A stretch of DNA of 64,000 nt. Origin: Aphrophora alni (taxonomy: Eukaryota > Arthropoda > Insecta > Hemiptera > Aphrophoridae). A program made the position numbers and the translations under genes. A model generated the notes under the pieces. The model searched no databases and was not told the origin of the DNA. It saw only the letters and a list, made by a program, of their open reading frames with translations. Below are positions 24,741 through 37,165 of the stretch, piece by piece; the first letter of the stretch is position 1, and each line of letters begins with the position of its first letter. Where the stretch lies: positions 92,148,301 through 92,212,300 of the forward strand of contig OY740770.1 in assembly GCA_963513935.1 (NCBI GenBank), given 5' to 3'.

Positions 24741-26314
24741 TATAACGATCTCAAACGATCACAATGGATAAATAATTAATTAGGCCTAATATCAAATACT
24801 AAAATAATAATAATCAATCAAAAGTTAACATTAATAAATAATTGTGTAAATGTGTAAATTGAAACAAAACACATGTGGACAAGCAACATTACCAAAAGAG
24901 CAGCTGCAAGGTTAAGTTTCGAAAATAACTGTACAAATTGACAGACGTGACAAGGACAAGGGAAAGAAGACATTCTGTTTTACTTAAGAGAAGAAAGTTC
25001 GCCGACACAAATAAAAATTAAGTAGAAAATATAACGGAGTTTTGCTATTCAACGCAGCTGCGTGTTGTAAAAAATGGGAACCAAGAAAAAATGAGAAAGC
25101 GAATTCCTAACGGTATCTCCGAGGGTGAAGCCAGCGCGTGTAAGAAAAAACCAACGATTTTTAGAAAGTTAGAGGTCCAATCAGGAGAGGCCTGAGTTTT
25201 AAAAAATGAGATTTTAACCAATAAGCGAAGAGGACGCTACACTTGAATTTCGGGAGAGGTGAAATCGAACAGTAAGGAGAGTCAGTCTAAAACTGGGGTT
25301 AAGAGCGTGTAGGTCTTGGCTTACAGCTAGGAATCAGAGTAGGAGGTGTTAAGTGTTAAGAATTAACCTGAGGGTTTAATTCTAAGTCATTGGTTAATTT
25401 AAAAGGCAGAGCCGCAACAAAATTTAGTAATTTATCTTGAAGTTTGTTAGAATCATAAATTAAATAGAGTCAAAGAGTTTAAATTTCATAAAAGAAGAGG
25501 AGAGATCATCGCGTCGAAGTCCATAGTAGTCGAGAACGAGTAAGGAGACTAAACAGAGTTAGCGGAGTATCACCAGAGATTCACCACCAGTCAATGAACC
25601 AGTGTTAGCATAATCCGACTTCCCAGGCTAAGGATACGTTGTGTTGTTGTGCATCGTTAGTGATTTGTGTTGTGTAAAAGTGCCAAAATTATAGCGGACG
25701 AGGAGAATTGTTGATAAGTACAAAATTTCAGAATAAATAATCATTAGAGTTAGTATTTCACTTTAATTGAGTCATTAAAAGTTCCCATGCCCGAGATAAG
25801 AGTCAAGTTTTTTTTTGTATAATTAATTTAAAAGTAAAGTAATTGAGCTAGCCGGCAAAAATAAAGTAAATTTGGAAATATAAGTTAATTAAAGTTAATT
25901 AAACAAGAAATTTGTCTTGTTTTTTTGTTATAAAATTGATAAAGTTAATAAGAACATTTGGACAAGATCTGTAGAACATTTGTGGAGTTTTGATTTTATG
26001 TAAATTGAATAATCAATTGTAGATTTAAATTTGTAATCAATAATATTGTGTATTAGAGTATATTAGTTTTAAAGAATGCAAGTGTGAGAGAATGAAGTAG
26101 CCTTAAGATATTTCAATGAATAGATAAATTGAATTGATACTGTTGTTATAAATAATTGTTTTTGCTAATAAATCCTGAAGTTAGTTAAAGGATAAAAACT
26201 TGTTTTGTTGAAATAATTTACTTAAACCATCATAATAGTTTTCAAAAGTTTTCAAGAGAATTAAAAATAAATTGGTAAATTAAAAAAAATATATAACAAA
26301 TTTCCATTGTTATA
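24741..26314 (+). repeat. 3' LTR
   Basis: About 1574 bp and nearly identical to 20560-22119. Differences seen include 'acatatgtgg' versus 'acacatgtgg', 'agcagcatcc' versus 'agcataatcc', and a 14-bp duplication adding a second 'agttaattaa' near 25890. The following sequence (from 26315) is unrelated to the interior that follows the 5' LTR, fixing the right edge. Confidence 0.93.
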
Positions 26315-27029
26315 CCATCAATTAACTTAGAATTCAATTTTTAGAATTGTGTTTTTGACTACAAAATTGTTTTGGTTTCTACAATAATTTTCTCAAAACT
26401 ACAAGAAATACTATTTATTAGGTTACGAAACGTAGTAGAAACATTAGTAGATCATAAATCCCTGCAAAATATTTCCCTAGTCGCAACTCGCGAATTAAAC
26501 GTTTTCGGACTTATGTTTATATGGTCTTTTTATCTTAATTTTAGCAATAGAATTATTTACGAGAGATTTTCGTGCAGTTTCGAAACATTCTATATATGTG
26601 TGTCTGTTTTAATAAACGTATTTTGGTCGACTATGGCTATGTATTGCATGTAGGCTAGGTTTAACAAGTCATTATAAAATTTGTGTTTAATTAAGAATAC
26701 TGAATGCTATGGCTATTTTAAAATTAATTTATTAAGGAAGGGATTTATTGAATTGATTTTTACTACTAAATAAATTTAACTTCATTTCTTTTTAAATTTC
26801 TAAATGGATGCCCATTATTAATTTAAAAAAAAAGTGTTTTTCGATATTACCTTTACCCGGCATATAACCTATAACAATAAACTATTATGTGCGGATTTAA
26901 AATATGATGATAACATTTGTTCTATTGTGAAAAATAAATGTCTTATAACAAACAACATTATTAAAAAAGTTCGGAAATAGAAAACAAAAAGTCAGATGCT
27001 CACTATAGTGAGTACGCGCGTGTCAACCC
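26315..27029. other. AT-rich sequence, no supported gene
   Basis: The 93-codon plus frame 26372-26653 has no recognisable motif and does not resemble an envelope or other retroelement protein. Nothing else was recognised. Confidence 0.4.
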
Positions 27030-27175
27030 TAGCTGCATCTACACCTATTCCACGTTGTCTTTAGTTAGACACTTCCCTTTTATCTTGTCTATCATGTCTC
27101 TCTTGATCAAATCTTGTTCTTTTCCGACCTTAGAGCATTCGACGGCTAAGTTAGGTTAGGTTATTATGACCGAGA
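27030..27175 (+). repeat. R1 interspersed repeat, partial copy 2
   Basis: Contains 'tctctcttgatcaa', 'tcttgttcttttccgacc', then 'ttagagcattcgacggct', in the same order as the copy at 53962-54137. The A-rich end of R1 is missing or unrecognisable here, and the match dissolves into 'taggttaggttatt'. Confidence 0.6.
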
Positions 27176-27442
27176 GGGTCTTTAAATAAGAAGGACACCA
27201 AAAGCAATATTTCTTGTACTATCTGAACTTTTAGATGACTTTCAGACACATTTTAGTAAAATATAATTGTCACTCAAAACAAATTTCAGAATAGTATAGT
27301 TTGGAATGGTGTTTTGTTAGTCCCTCTTTAAGTCGGAAATATAGGAGTCGGCAATAACTCATTTTCACCAAACGAGCTGATATATAATATCATTCAAAAT
27401 TCTCGTCCTTTCAATAAACGCAGCATATCAGCTGCATAGCGA

Positions 27443-27795
27443 ATGTTAGTATTTAATCATTTTCTTATTCGACTTTTAATTAAAAACTACTGCAGATGTT
27501 TTATGTTATACCATTATTTATACATCAATAATAGCTTTATTGCTTCATTAAACATTGCCATTATTACTTCCTCGAGGTGTGATCTCGGTGTTTCTTTAGA
27601 CAATAGCTATAGTTTCCAACCCCACGTTGAACATACCGTGTTAATTTTACGGTCTGGGGGAATCATATATTAAGGACCATACAATCATTTTTATTTCGTA
27701 TTTAGCATCTGTTATTTGGAATCTTTACATACAAGAAAATATTTTCTGGATTCTAACGTGCTCCAAAAATCTATTAAAGTTTTACTTATGAAAAA
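27443..27795 (+). pseudogene. Non-LTR retrotransposon RT fragment
   Basis: The frame at 27560-27660 reads 'DLGVSLDNSYSFQPHVEHTV', matching the 'DLGV-lD--L-F--H-----' block found just after the reverse transcriptase catalytic region in Jockey/CR1/RTE-like LINEs. In another frame, about 27712-27790, 'VIWNLYIQENIFWI' matches the following 'vWsPy----i--iE-vQ' block. The two pieces lie at the expected distance but in different frames. The catalytic YADD region, the endonuclease and the 3' end were not seen, so this is a short dead fragment. Confidence 0.65.
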
Positions 27796-29104
27796 TGTTT
27801 ATGAATTGTAGAAATAAAACGTAAAAATCGACAAAATTATAATGAGTTTCATACAAATGACCATAATACCTTATGAGTGTGAATGCATAGAAATCGATTG
27901 TCCAGAGCTGTTTATGAAAATTAAATTTTATGTTCCATCTCACCCTCCACATGTTTCATCTTTTTACATATAAAGTCTTGTTTAATAATGAAATTATCAA
28001 CAGAACGTGTGCAGAATAATTAGTGTAAAAGAACTTTAGTTTTAAAACATTGAACATTTAAAATCACAAATAAATAAGATTGATATATATTGTTATATTA
28101 AATAATTATCGTTTTAAAATGTAATATTTTGTGATTTATTAATTTAATCTTACTACGTTGTTTTTATATTTATTATTTGTTTTTTGTCTTTATATATGTA
28201 TTTAATTTTATTCTAATAAGAACTATTAATTCACTACAACTTAACGGTTATTGTAGTTATCGTGGGAATTATTAAACAATTAATTGCAATTAGGTAAATA
28301 ACTTATATGCAAAAAATTATTCTGCCGATAGGACCGCTAGAATTTTCATGAAATTACATGTATGAGCGTCTCCATGAAATATATCAGAGTCAAGACTGAT
28401 AATTATTTTAGTTATAAATTTAAAATGACTTTAATAATACATAAAACCTAAAAAAATTAAGTTACAAAGGAATGAGACTGGGAAGGTTTTGCATTTGTTT
28501 CAACTAAAATATTCATTTAATCAAAGACACCTGAAATCCAATAAAAATAAACAATTTTATTAAAGTGACTGCAACAACAAAGCGTGTTTGTATTGTGTTT
28601 ATCCCTGAATTTACATTTATTTTGTATTAATTTACATATTCTATATTTAAATATTGTATCTATAGTGAAACAAGAGCTAGAACCGCCAATACGAAAAGTG
28701 TGCGGATCATGATTCTTGTAATGGTGTTTATATATATTAAAAATAGAATAATATAAAAAAGACCATATATATATTAAATATATTTATATATTCTAAATAT
28801 ATTTTTATATTTTGATTATATAAGAATCCCATTCTCTCAACTGTGTGTAAAGTTTAACGTTTTACAATTATTCCGAATTTAATTACCAATAAAATTTAAT
28901 TGGAATGTTTTCTTCCTCAATAAATTTTTAAATTGATGTATCACTTTACCTATCTGCTATTTAAATACATCATTTTAAAAGTTTATTGAAGAGGAAAACA
29001 TTGGTGGAATCAAAATGACGATGCCATTTGGTGTCCCAAATATCAAAAAAAAGGAAAAAGAAAAAAGTTGATCTTAATTTTTATTCGGAGCGCAAATTGG
29101 AGAT
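27796..29104. other. AT-rich sequence, nothing recognised
   Basis: No open frame over 60 codons and no repeat structure was noticed apart from short AT alternations around 28730-28830. Confidence 0.45.
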
Positions 29105-29381
29105 ATCTTTCAATAAATAAATTTGATCTAATACCATTTTAAAACGAGACATCGTTAAATACACCATTAATTTTTAAAAAATGACCAAAAAACATTCATA
29201 GACATTTTATATGCTCAATTTAAAGTAAATAAATTGTTTAAAATGAGGTGTTCAAACATAATACTTACTTTTTTTTTTTAAATCATAGATTGAATGTATT
29301 CAGGGATATCAAACACAGTTTTCAGTAAATATATTTTGGTTCATTATCACTTTAAATGAGGTCACGCTCAAACCATTAACT

Positions 29382-29422
<41 letters not shown>

Positions 29423-29700
29423 AGGGAACATTTCGTTGAACAGAGGGTTAAATAGAACATATATTTCAGTAAATATATGCCCTTTTACGATCAATTTAAA
29501 GTGAGGTTTAGCTTAAAACACATTATTTACCCTCAAAAAACATTCATTTGACTTTCCATTGCTTAAATGTTAAAATCGAACATTTCCGTAAATAATTTAA
29601 TTTTAATATAATTATAAAACAAGCTGTCAAACAATCATTTACTTTAGAAAACATAAATAGAATTTTACACGTTTTCTCCCCTCGAATAAGCCCTAGGTAA
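29105..29700 (+). repeat. Degenerate tandem repeat, period about 100-160 bp
   Basis: Repeated landmarks are 'cagtaaatatat' (29315 and about 29467; 'caataaataaat' at 29112), 'caatttaaagt' or 'cactttaaatgagg', then 'cattaact' or 'cattatttaccc' followed by an A-run and 'acattcat'. Three to four units can be traced. One unit's A-run has expanded to 39 A (29383-29421). Confidence 0.55.
29383..29421 (+). repeat. Poly(A) tract, 39 bases
   Basis: An uninterrupted run of A inside a degenerate tandem repeat. The other units have short A-runs at the same place, so local expansion is a better explanation than a retrotransposon tail. Confidence 0.95.
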
Positions 29701-30171
29701 CCGTCTACCGAAATTGTTTATAAATTCAATCGTTTTTCAATCTCGTTGAATAGATTTCGAGAGACTGGTCTACTAGGAGGAAATTTCCCTAATATACTAT
29801 AAAGTTTCCCAGAGCTGGTCAAATCTCTAGCTATTACGTAAACATAACAATACAAATCTTGTTTGTACGAAAAATCGATTTTAATAAATATAGTTTATTG
29901 AATGAAAGATCGTGCTTCCGTTGCCTGAGCAACAATAATTGGATTCTATGCATTGAAGTACAGTGCAGTTCTATCCGCTCGTTATTTCCCTATTAATGAG
30001 AACAGAAATAGAACCGAGTTTCCTATGTTTCTACGTTATCACCTAATAGTAGCGGATCATTCATTAAGATTGTATAAAAAATGGTCAAAAAATAGCGTCA
30101 TAGCTCCGCTATATTAGCGTTTAGATAGGAGCGCTCAAATTAGAAAGTTCCTACTACGTCTTGCAAATCCT

Positions 30172-30234
<63 letters not shown>

Positions 30235-30984
30235 TGCACTTGAATAGCAGGCTCCTAGTTCTTTAAACTTATAATTTTTCATTAAGTTCTCTCTTTCTAC
30301 TCGATTCCTAGAGAGAATATTCAATTGTTCATTTTTCTATATTTTTAAATAAATAGCTAGAAGAACAAGACTAAAAATTTCTATTTCCTCAAAACATACG
30401 CAAACGTAGTTCATCATTTTGATCTAAAATGATGCTTCTAAGAATCTAAATAATATGTTTTGATCTCCATCGGTTTCAGCAGTTTTGTTAAACAACAAAA
30501 ATTTTGCGTGAAATCGTTATAAAATAATTGATTAGTATAACGTGAACACTGATTTCATTTAAATTTAAGTGAAATGTGAGGAATACTTTGCTATAACAGT
30601 GTATCAAATTCGCAAGTAAAATAAAGTTACAGTTTACGAATAATTGGGGGAAAATAAAATGAAATTTGACCGGTGCTATTAACTCGAGTAGGATTACATA
30701 CGATTTACGCTTATCACGAGTTATAGCACAAACGAAGTTCACTTAGGCTCTGTTTAGATATATAGTGTTTTCTTTCTTGAGTTTAAATAATATGACATTT
30801 TTGGAAAGATGGTGACAAAATATTTGTTGTTATATTTTTTATCTTTGTGGATGAGTGTACGAGGAATTTATTGCGTTGTTTTAGCAGTGTTTATTAATTG
30901 AATATTCGCTTTACATTATGTTGGTGCACGTGTGCCTAATTGTTGTGAATAATATTAGTGAAAATCATGTAAAACAAAATAGAG
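29701..30984. other. Sequence without recognised genes; (TA)n inside
   Basis: Contains a perfect (TA)n tract at 30174-30230. The 84-codon minus frame 30488-30742 has no recognisable motif. Nothing else was identified. Confidence 0.45.
30174..30230. repeat. (TA)n microsatellite, about 57 bp
   Basis: Perfect alternating TA with no interruption, which indicates a young, probably length-variable tract. Confidence 0.97.
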
Positions 30985-32120
30985 GCTAATAATAAAATTA
31001 AAATAATAAGAAAAGAAAAAAGTCACGTTACTCAAGAAGGAAGAGAGATATAGGATAACAGAAAAGAGTTGTGGTATTTTTGAACCAATCCAAGGAAGAA
31101 TCAACTTAAAACTATTCAAAAGTTTCAAAAGAAATTCAAAATTTCAAATTCAAATTCAAAATATCATATCTCAAGATGTACTATGACAATAAATAAAGTC
31201 TGTGATGATTCACAAATAGAAGATCTATAAAATGAAATCATTTTTTTGAAAATCAGCTGAGAAAAAAGAGTTATCGCACTTTGAAGAAAATAAGCAATGA
31301 AAGTTTAATTTTCATGATTTGAAAACCTCGAAAAGGCAGTAGTCCGATTGTCGACGCATGGAGAGGATTACCACTTTAGCCAACATAACTCACGAAAAGA
31401 ACTGTAGTATAATAAGTATTAATTAACCATAATTAATTAGACCAAACAACACTAGGAATAAGTAATAAAAGACTAATACAATAATTAAAAAAGACTAAGA
31501 GTGGTTTTAAATAAATAAATTGAACAAAAACATTATGAAATTAAAATTAAACAATTGCACTTAATTTGGTAGCAGTAAGAGACCGTTGCTTAGAGCTATT
31601 TGGAAAGGTTCAGAAAAGTATCCAGTCTTGTACTAAACGTTGGTTGGAAACCCTCAGACTCTTAGAAGTGAAAACAATTCTACCGGTAAAATATAAAGTG
31701 TTGTTAGAATTTCTTGGGATAATTAACCAGAAAAGTCTGAGATAAATCGAACACACAGTTGTTATTCAGTTCTAGGTGTACGCATTTAGAAATTAGTGTT
31801 TGCTCCGATAAATAAATTCTTGTCATTAGTAACCTTTAAAATAAAAACCTTTAAAACAAAATGAACTTTTATAAAAATAAAAGTTTAGAACCGTTAAAAA
31901 AATTAAGGCATTTACGGGAGAGGCAATCATCACTAAAACGGTTGAACCAATTTTTGAAGAAATGGATAAGCCAACTTTAAAATCAAGAAAAGACAACAAA
32001 GGATAAACGGAAGATCACTTAAAGTAAAATACAGATAATTAAGTCATTTTAAATTTTTAATTTCAACTTGTCAAACATTTAATTTCAAATAAAACAAAAT
32101 AAAATAAAACTAATAAGGGG
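30985..32120 (+). other. Purine-rich block, possible decayed LTR element
   Basis: The plus strand is strikingly A/G-rich, like the nearby LTR element and unlike its flanks. At 31566 'ttggtagcagtaagagacc' resembles gypsy-like primer-binding sites that begin TGGTAGCAG or TGGTGGCAG. Downstream, around 31860-32030, A-rich sequence with many Lys/Glu-type codons and broken frames could be decayed gag. I found no second LTR and no protein motif, so this is only a suggestion. Confidence 0.25.
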
Positions 32121-35100
32121 AATTTTTAATCTTTCATATTATTAAATTCAGTATATTTACAAAAGATAAAATCAAGACTCTCACCATAATTTTGGTTTAA
32201 TTTGATAAACATTCCATTTTTAAATCATTAATAAATTACTTTCTTATATGATTTATTATAATAATTTGTTTTTTAAATTAAAATTTTCAATTCAAGAAGA
32301 AGAAAGAGTGCTCTAAAATTAAATCAAAATTTCTATATATTTATAATATCTCACCGACACAAAAATAACTCCAAAGGGAACGACCCTGAGAGCGGAGATT
32401 TAAGGTAAGAGCCAGTTTTAAAACATTTAAGTGATTATAAATTATTAGATTTTGAGAGAAGGAACTTTTTTTTTATAAATAATAATTGAAATGTGGAGAG
32501 CTATTAAAATTCCATCGTGAACAATTTTTAATAAGTTTAAAATTTTAATAATGTAAATAAATTATAAGCGAAGCTGGAGAACGTAAAGCAAAAACTCACC
32601 AACGAGCCCGAGATTGAGGGAGATAAGCCGTGGCACATTGTAAAAATTTGAAACACTAACAAATAAACACATCCATCTTGGTCCAATTGCGTTATTTAGT
32701 CGCAGGATTCCAACTTGTATTTCCTAGTGTCGATTCGCCGTAGATCATTCCAACGGTAAAGTGACCGTATATATAATATATGATCACAATTCCTCCGGAA
32801 TCCCAAATTATATCGCTATCATGTCACGTATTCATAATAAAATAATCATTTTTAGGCACATTTAAAAATACATCTATATTTAGAAATAATGTTAATTTAG
32901 GGAAAGTTGTGCACAAAATACAACATTTAAAAAACACGTATTTCACTATCGTAATTAATTTATATTAATTTGTTTACAGGTGAGCGATGGCGCAATAAGT
33001 TAACTTCTAAACAAAAAGGTGTGGTAATTTCGTCAAATAGGGTGAAGAAAAATTCTAAGATCATAAATTCCTTTCTTTCACTACATGTCGGATAAATGTA
33101 AGTATAGTTTACGTTGTTTCTTTTTTAATATTTCAACTAGGCGAAGCTTGATTAAGAAGAAGCTTTTTCATGGAATATTGACAATACTTTGTTGATATTA
33201 TACAATCTTCTAAAATGTGTTACCATTTCTGTAATTGTATACATCATTTCGTTTGTAGAATTAACTTTTTCTATTTCTAAACTATTAGGTTCTAATTTAG
33301 ACTGTAATTAAAATAATAAAATACTAAATTTAATCTTGGAGTAGATGTTAAAGTTAAATTTATCTATCGCAGATGAAACTATGAATTTTAATAAATAGTG
33401 CCTCTATTGCAAGACTACTTGGTATCATATACTTAATTGGTCTTTTATCCTTAATACTTAAATTTATGAAGTATAAGTGTTGAAACGTTATTTATGCTGT
33501 ATGTGTACATCAGGTAATTTCTATGTCTACTTTTACTTCATTGTTCATAATAGTGGGAAGTAAAACAAAAAGAAGATTGTTAAAACTGAGATTAACCTAC
33601 ATGTTGCAACTGAAGATAATGATTTAGTTATTGAAGGGTCATCTTGTTACAATAAAGTTTTTGTAAAAATTGTGTTTTGTGAAGGTTCTTGTACATTAAA
33701 CAATGATCAGCTGATAGGCTTATGCAAAACTATTACTCACTAAAATAATAGCATTCTAATATGGGGCGAAAATTTAAAAGTCAGAACTTTAATACAAGAA
33801 TTACTAATAGGACTAAGTTTCCAGTAGACAAAATCGAAAAGTTCCACCTATATATTTTTGTTTGTTATAGTAAAGTTATTGTGTTAAAAAAAAAAGCAAA
33901 TTTTTTTATTTTTTGTATTCCTGGGTTATAACCGATATTTTAATATTTCTGTTGGTTAATTTTCTGACTTTTGTCGATCGGGGTTTGAAATAAATTCAGT
34001 ATTCTGACTTCGTAGTGCACAACCAGATTGGTCAAAAATGAGATTAATAAAAAATCTATGGAAATCAGTACCTCCGTTCAGGCTGTAAGAATGATAAGTC
34101 CGGATATCTTCTGATTTGTTGATGAATTTTATCTGAAGGTAAACGTTATCTAGTCTCCCCCCCCCCTTAAATTGTAAATGTCAGCCTTCAGTGATATGAT
34201 TAATTTTTTTACCAAATTATTTTTCTTAGATGAAAGTAGGGAGAAGGTGAATAGTGATCGTCACACAATATCTCAAGATCTAGTGATCTGAATAATTCGT
34301 AATCATATTCGTGCAATGTGTTAGAATAATTAGATTTTGATTAAAAATTGCACGAGATAAAAATTGAAGATTATCCCAAATTTGTAGATATTATTAATTG
34401 AATTATTTCGAAGAACTTCATGTTATAATCTATTTTTGATTGAATTAAAATGTGACACAGTTTTTGTACGTATCTGTACCCATTGTGCGCCTAAAATATT
34501 TTTATGTACTGGTCACTTGAAGTAATGAATACTTTACACAACTTTATTATTCTTTCTGCGCTTTATTCGTTCATCCTCTGATTTTGTTTTGATCTCTCTT
34601 CTTTTGATCATTCCTTTTTCTGTTTGGGGAGTTTGTCATTTGTCTGATCCTTTTAAATTGAATTTATCTTTAGACTGATTTGATAATATGTATTTATATT
34701 TTTAAGACGTTGAGGTCAGATTTAATATTAATTTACTTACATGATTGAAAGTCACGTGTCATCCATATCAACTATTTTTTGTGTGTGAAGAAATCAAAAT
34801 ATTTTAGTTTGTAATAGAGGTATATGCATACACGACGAATGTTTTACTATAATATAATGGCAGCAAGCGTGTATAGAGCAGGTGTGTTTTGTTATTTCGT
34901 TACAATGTAGGGTTGGTTAGAAGATTTGTTCATTGTTGAGTTGATTGTGTAGCTCGGAGGTAATATTGGAGGAATCGATAACAATACCCTGTAATTTCCC
35001 TCGTACAGCGTGCACAAACTTTGAGAGATGCTATTTTCGTTTTTTTTCCATTTCCTCTTCATGAATCTGTAAAGTTTTTTTTATCGTTTAAATTTCCGTC

Positions 35101-35715
35101 TCTGATATTATTTTTCTCCGTGACATATGCTCAATTTAAAATAGAACATGGGATTAGTAATTGAAAGTTTAGTCTTTTGATCTTCGACCAAAGCGTTTCG
35201 AAAACAATGAGTTATTTAGTTTATTAAATTAGAAAATATTTACACACTTTAATATATTATTATTTGTTTTATTTTTATTTATTTATTTATTTTTATTTTT
35301 TTTTTTGCTGCCTTAGTTTCAATATTAAAAAATGAGCTTGCTATTGACGGAAGGAAGTATTGCAAATCTTACGATGGTTAACTCGGCGGTTTTGTGAGAG
35401 ATATAGGTAATATTTACACTGTAAATCCAGTTGTTCGGTCGTCCTAACACTCTTCTTTGACATCCTCGCCACAGTTTAGTAAGTACAGAAATACAATAGT
35501 GGGAACATCTCGATTATGCGATTCCACTTGTTGACGCTTTTAACTCCTACTATACATTTTACAATTTACTGAATATCTGCATATCTCTCCGACTCTGTGA
35601 GGATATTTTATCTAAAAATCGAATAGTCCTTATCACTAAACAAATCTTGTTGGTAAACAGTTTGACTGTAGAGGTTCCATTATAAGTTATAACGTTGGTA
35701 TTGAATATATTTATT
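32121..35715. other. AT-rich sequence, no supported gene
   Basis: No open frame over 60 codons. A short GC-richer segment (32569-32650) reads as a charged peptide of about 27 residues ending in a stop, and 'aggtaaga' (about 32402) and 'acaggtgagc' (about 32976) resemble splice donors. These are too little to call exons. A C10 run is at 34160. Confidence 0.4.
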
Positions 35716-36300
35716 CATTCTATATATAGTATAATAAGTACACTTTACTATAATTACAATATAGTGTAGAGCATAATGATATTTATACAGTATAATTATA
35801 TAGTCAATATATCATTATACTGTACACTACATTGTGTAATGGCTTATTGACTACCGTATATATTTATATTGTACAGTGCTAGATTGAACTGTGAATAAAA
35901 CTATATTTACTCTACATTATACTGTGTTATAATAGCATAGTTTTTATTATATTATATTTGTAAAATTATACATTAACTTCACACTATATTGTATGATATG
36001 ACGATTATATACTACTGTATATTGTATATTGGCATAATGACTTTATAAGTATTTAAGATAAAGGATAATAGGTTTTACATTGTGCTGTTAACTGTCGTGC
36101 AATTATTTTTTATACAAGAGAACGAGAAATTGTTCTTATAAACAAGAATTGCATGACGACAGATAATAGAACAAGATTTATTAGCCTTTATAAGTAATTA
36201 TATTAATAGAAGCAATTCTGGAGAAAGCACACATTCATTGATATGCAATTATACTGTACAATTCTACCATTTACTGTGCACTATAATTTGCCATAAAGCA

Positions 36301-36344
<44 letters not shown>

Positions 36345-36558
36345 TGTAAAATAATACATTGATTGTACACTGTTTCTATAATACATAATATATTGACTGT
36401 ACAATATATTACGTAATATTATGTTGATTCGATATAATATTGTATAACGGCCAATCAACTATACACTGTATTGTCTAATTAATTATACTTAGATTAAACA
36501 TAATATTATAAAGTAGCAAATCGTTTGTTTCTTGCCATTCCTAATATTGATTTAATAG
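35716..36558 (+). repeat. Degenerate AT minisatellite, left part
   Basis: Built from many diverged copies of phrases such as 'tatactgtacactacattgtgtaatg', shown here only by its parts 'actgtaca', 'cactatattgta' and 'taatgnnttattgac'. The units are about 40-45 bp with internal dyad symmetry (TACTGTACA-like). The same phrases resume after the foldback element at 36971, so the element landed inside the array. A perfect (TA)n of about 38 bp lies at 36304-36341. Confidence 0.6.
36304..36341. repeat. (TA)n microsatellite
   Basis: A perfect TA tract of about 38 bp inside the degenerate AT minisatellite. The 64-codon minus frame across it (36264-36458) owes its YIYIYI run to this tract and is not a gene. 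Confidence 0.95.
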
Positions 36559-36970
36559 TAATAAATGTTGAGACCTACCATCTTACAATATTGTATTTTC
36601 TTTGTCGTATTACGACGGCCGTTTCGGCTATTCAGCCATTTTCAGCTTTGTAGCCGGATAGTCCTTTGTCAATTGTTAACAAAAATATTTAATCACATTA
36701 CATTAATACAACCACAATAATAAATTTTTAAAAATTTAAAAAATGAACAACTGCACACGAAAGATTATTTAAAAAACAGTCAATTGAAATGTCATCGACT
36801 AGTTGGGCCAAATACTCCGATATTTGATTCCAACACATTGTTCAATACGTTGTTTGAGATGAGCAACCTTCTCCATCGATCAGCTGAAAATGGCTGAATA
36901 GCGGAAACGGCCGACGTAATATGACAATGAAAATATAATATTGTGAGACGGTAAGTCCCAACATTTATTA
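36559..36970. mobile_element. Foldback element with ~90-bp inverted repeats
   Basis: The left arm (36559-36650) and right arm (36884-36970, read on the minus strand) agree at roughly 85-90% of positions. Both start 'taataaatgttg', pass through a 'tcacaatatt' or 'ttacaatatt' phrase and 'attacg', and end inward in 'gtttc...gctattcagccattt'. The total of about 412 bp with no coding capacity makes it a foldback or MITE-like element. The inner ends carry the CTGA...GAAAC hairpin motif. The flanks are too AT-rich for a clear target duplication. Confidence 0.85.
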
Positions 36971-37165
36971 TTATAATTATTATATAACACATTTACTATA
37001 CATTGTGTTATAATTATTGGCTGTACACTAAATGTTATAATAAATATTATTATTGATGATACATAATATTGTATAGTGTCAAATACATTATACTCTTTAA
37101 TAAAATATTGACTATACCCTAAATTAATTAATAATTGTATTGATTATTTACTATAGTGTCGAATG
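36971..37165 (+). repeat. Degenerate AT minisatellite, right part
   Basis: Continues the phrases 'actatacattgtg', 'ggctgtacactaaa', 'acataatattgtatagtg' and 'ttgactata' seen at 35716-36558. This shows that one array was split by the foldback insertion. Confidence 0.6.

Larger units (their letters stand above)
20560..26314 (+). mobile_element. Ty3/gypsy-type LTR retrotransposon, pol-deleted
   Basis: Two direct repeats of about 1.56 kb flank a 2.6-kb interior that contains a primer-binding-like site, gag and an aspartic protease domain. There is no reverse transcriptase, RNase H, integrase or envelope region. The LTRs differ by only about four substitutions plus one 14-bp indel and a few single-base indels by eye, so the insertion is recent. 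The internal deletion is therefore probably a property of the mobilised lineage or a very young loss. A non-autonomous element moved by a relative's pol is the simplest reading. No clear target-site duplication was found next to the ends. Confidence 0.92.

Noticed and set aside
24467..24754. 95-codon minus-strand frame in the 3' interior of the LTR element
   Set aside because: Complement of an A/G-rich decayed interior; no envelope or other protein features.
29383..29421. Poly(A) tail of a retroposon
   Set aside because: Other units of the surrounding tandem repeat have A-runs at the same place, so local expansion explains it; no element body or target duplication was seen.
36264..36458. Frames with YIYIYI runs (also 41931-42137, 49527-49748, 55907-56095)
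   Set aside because: Generated by (TA)n microsatellites.
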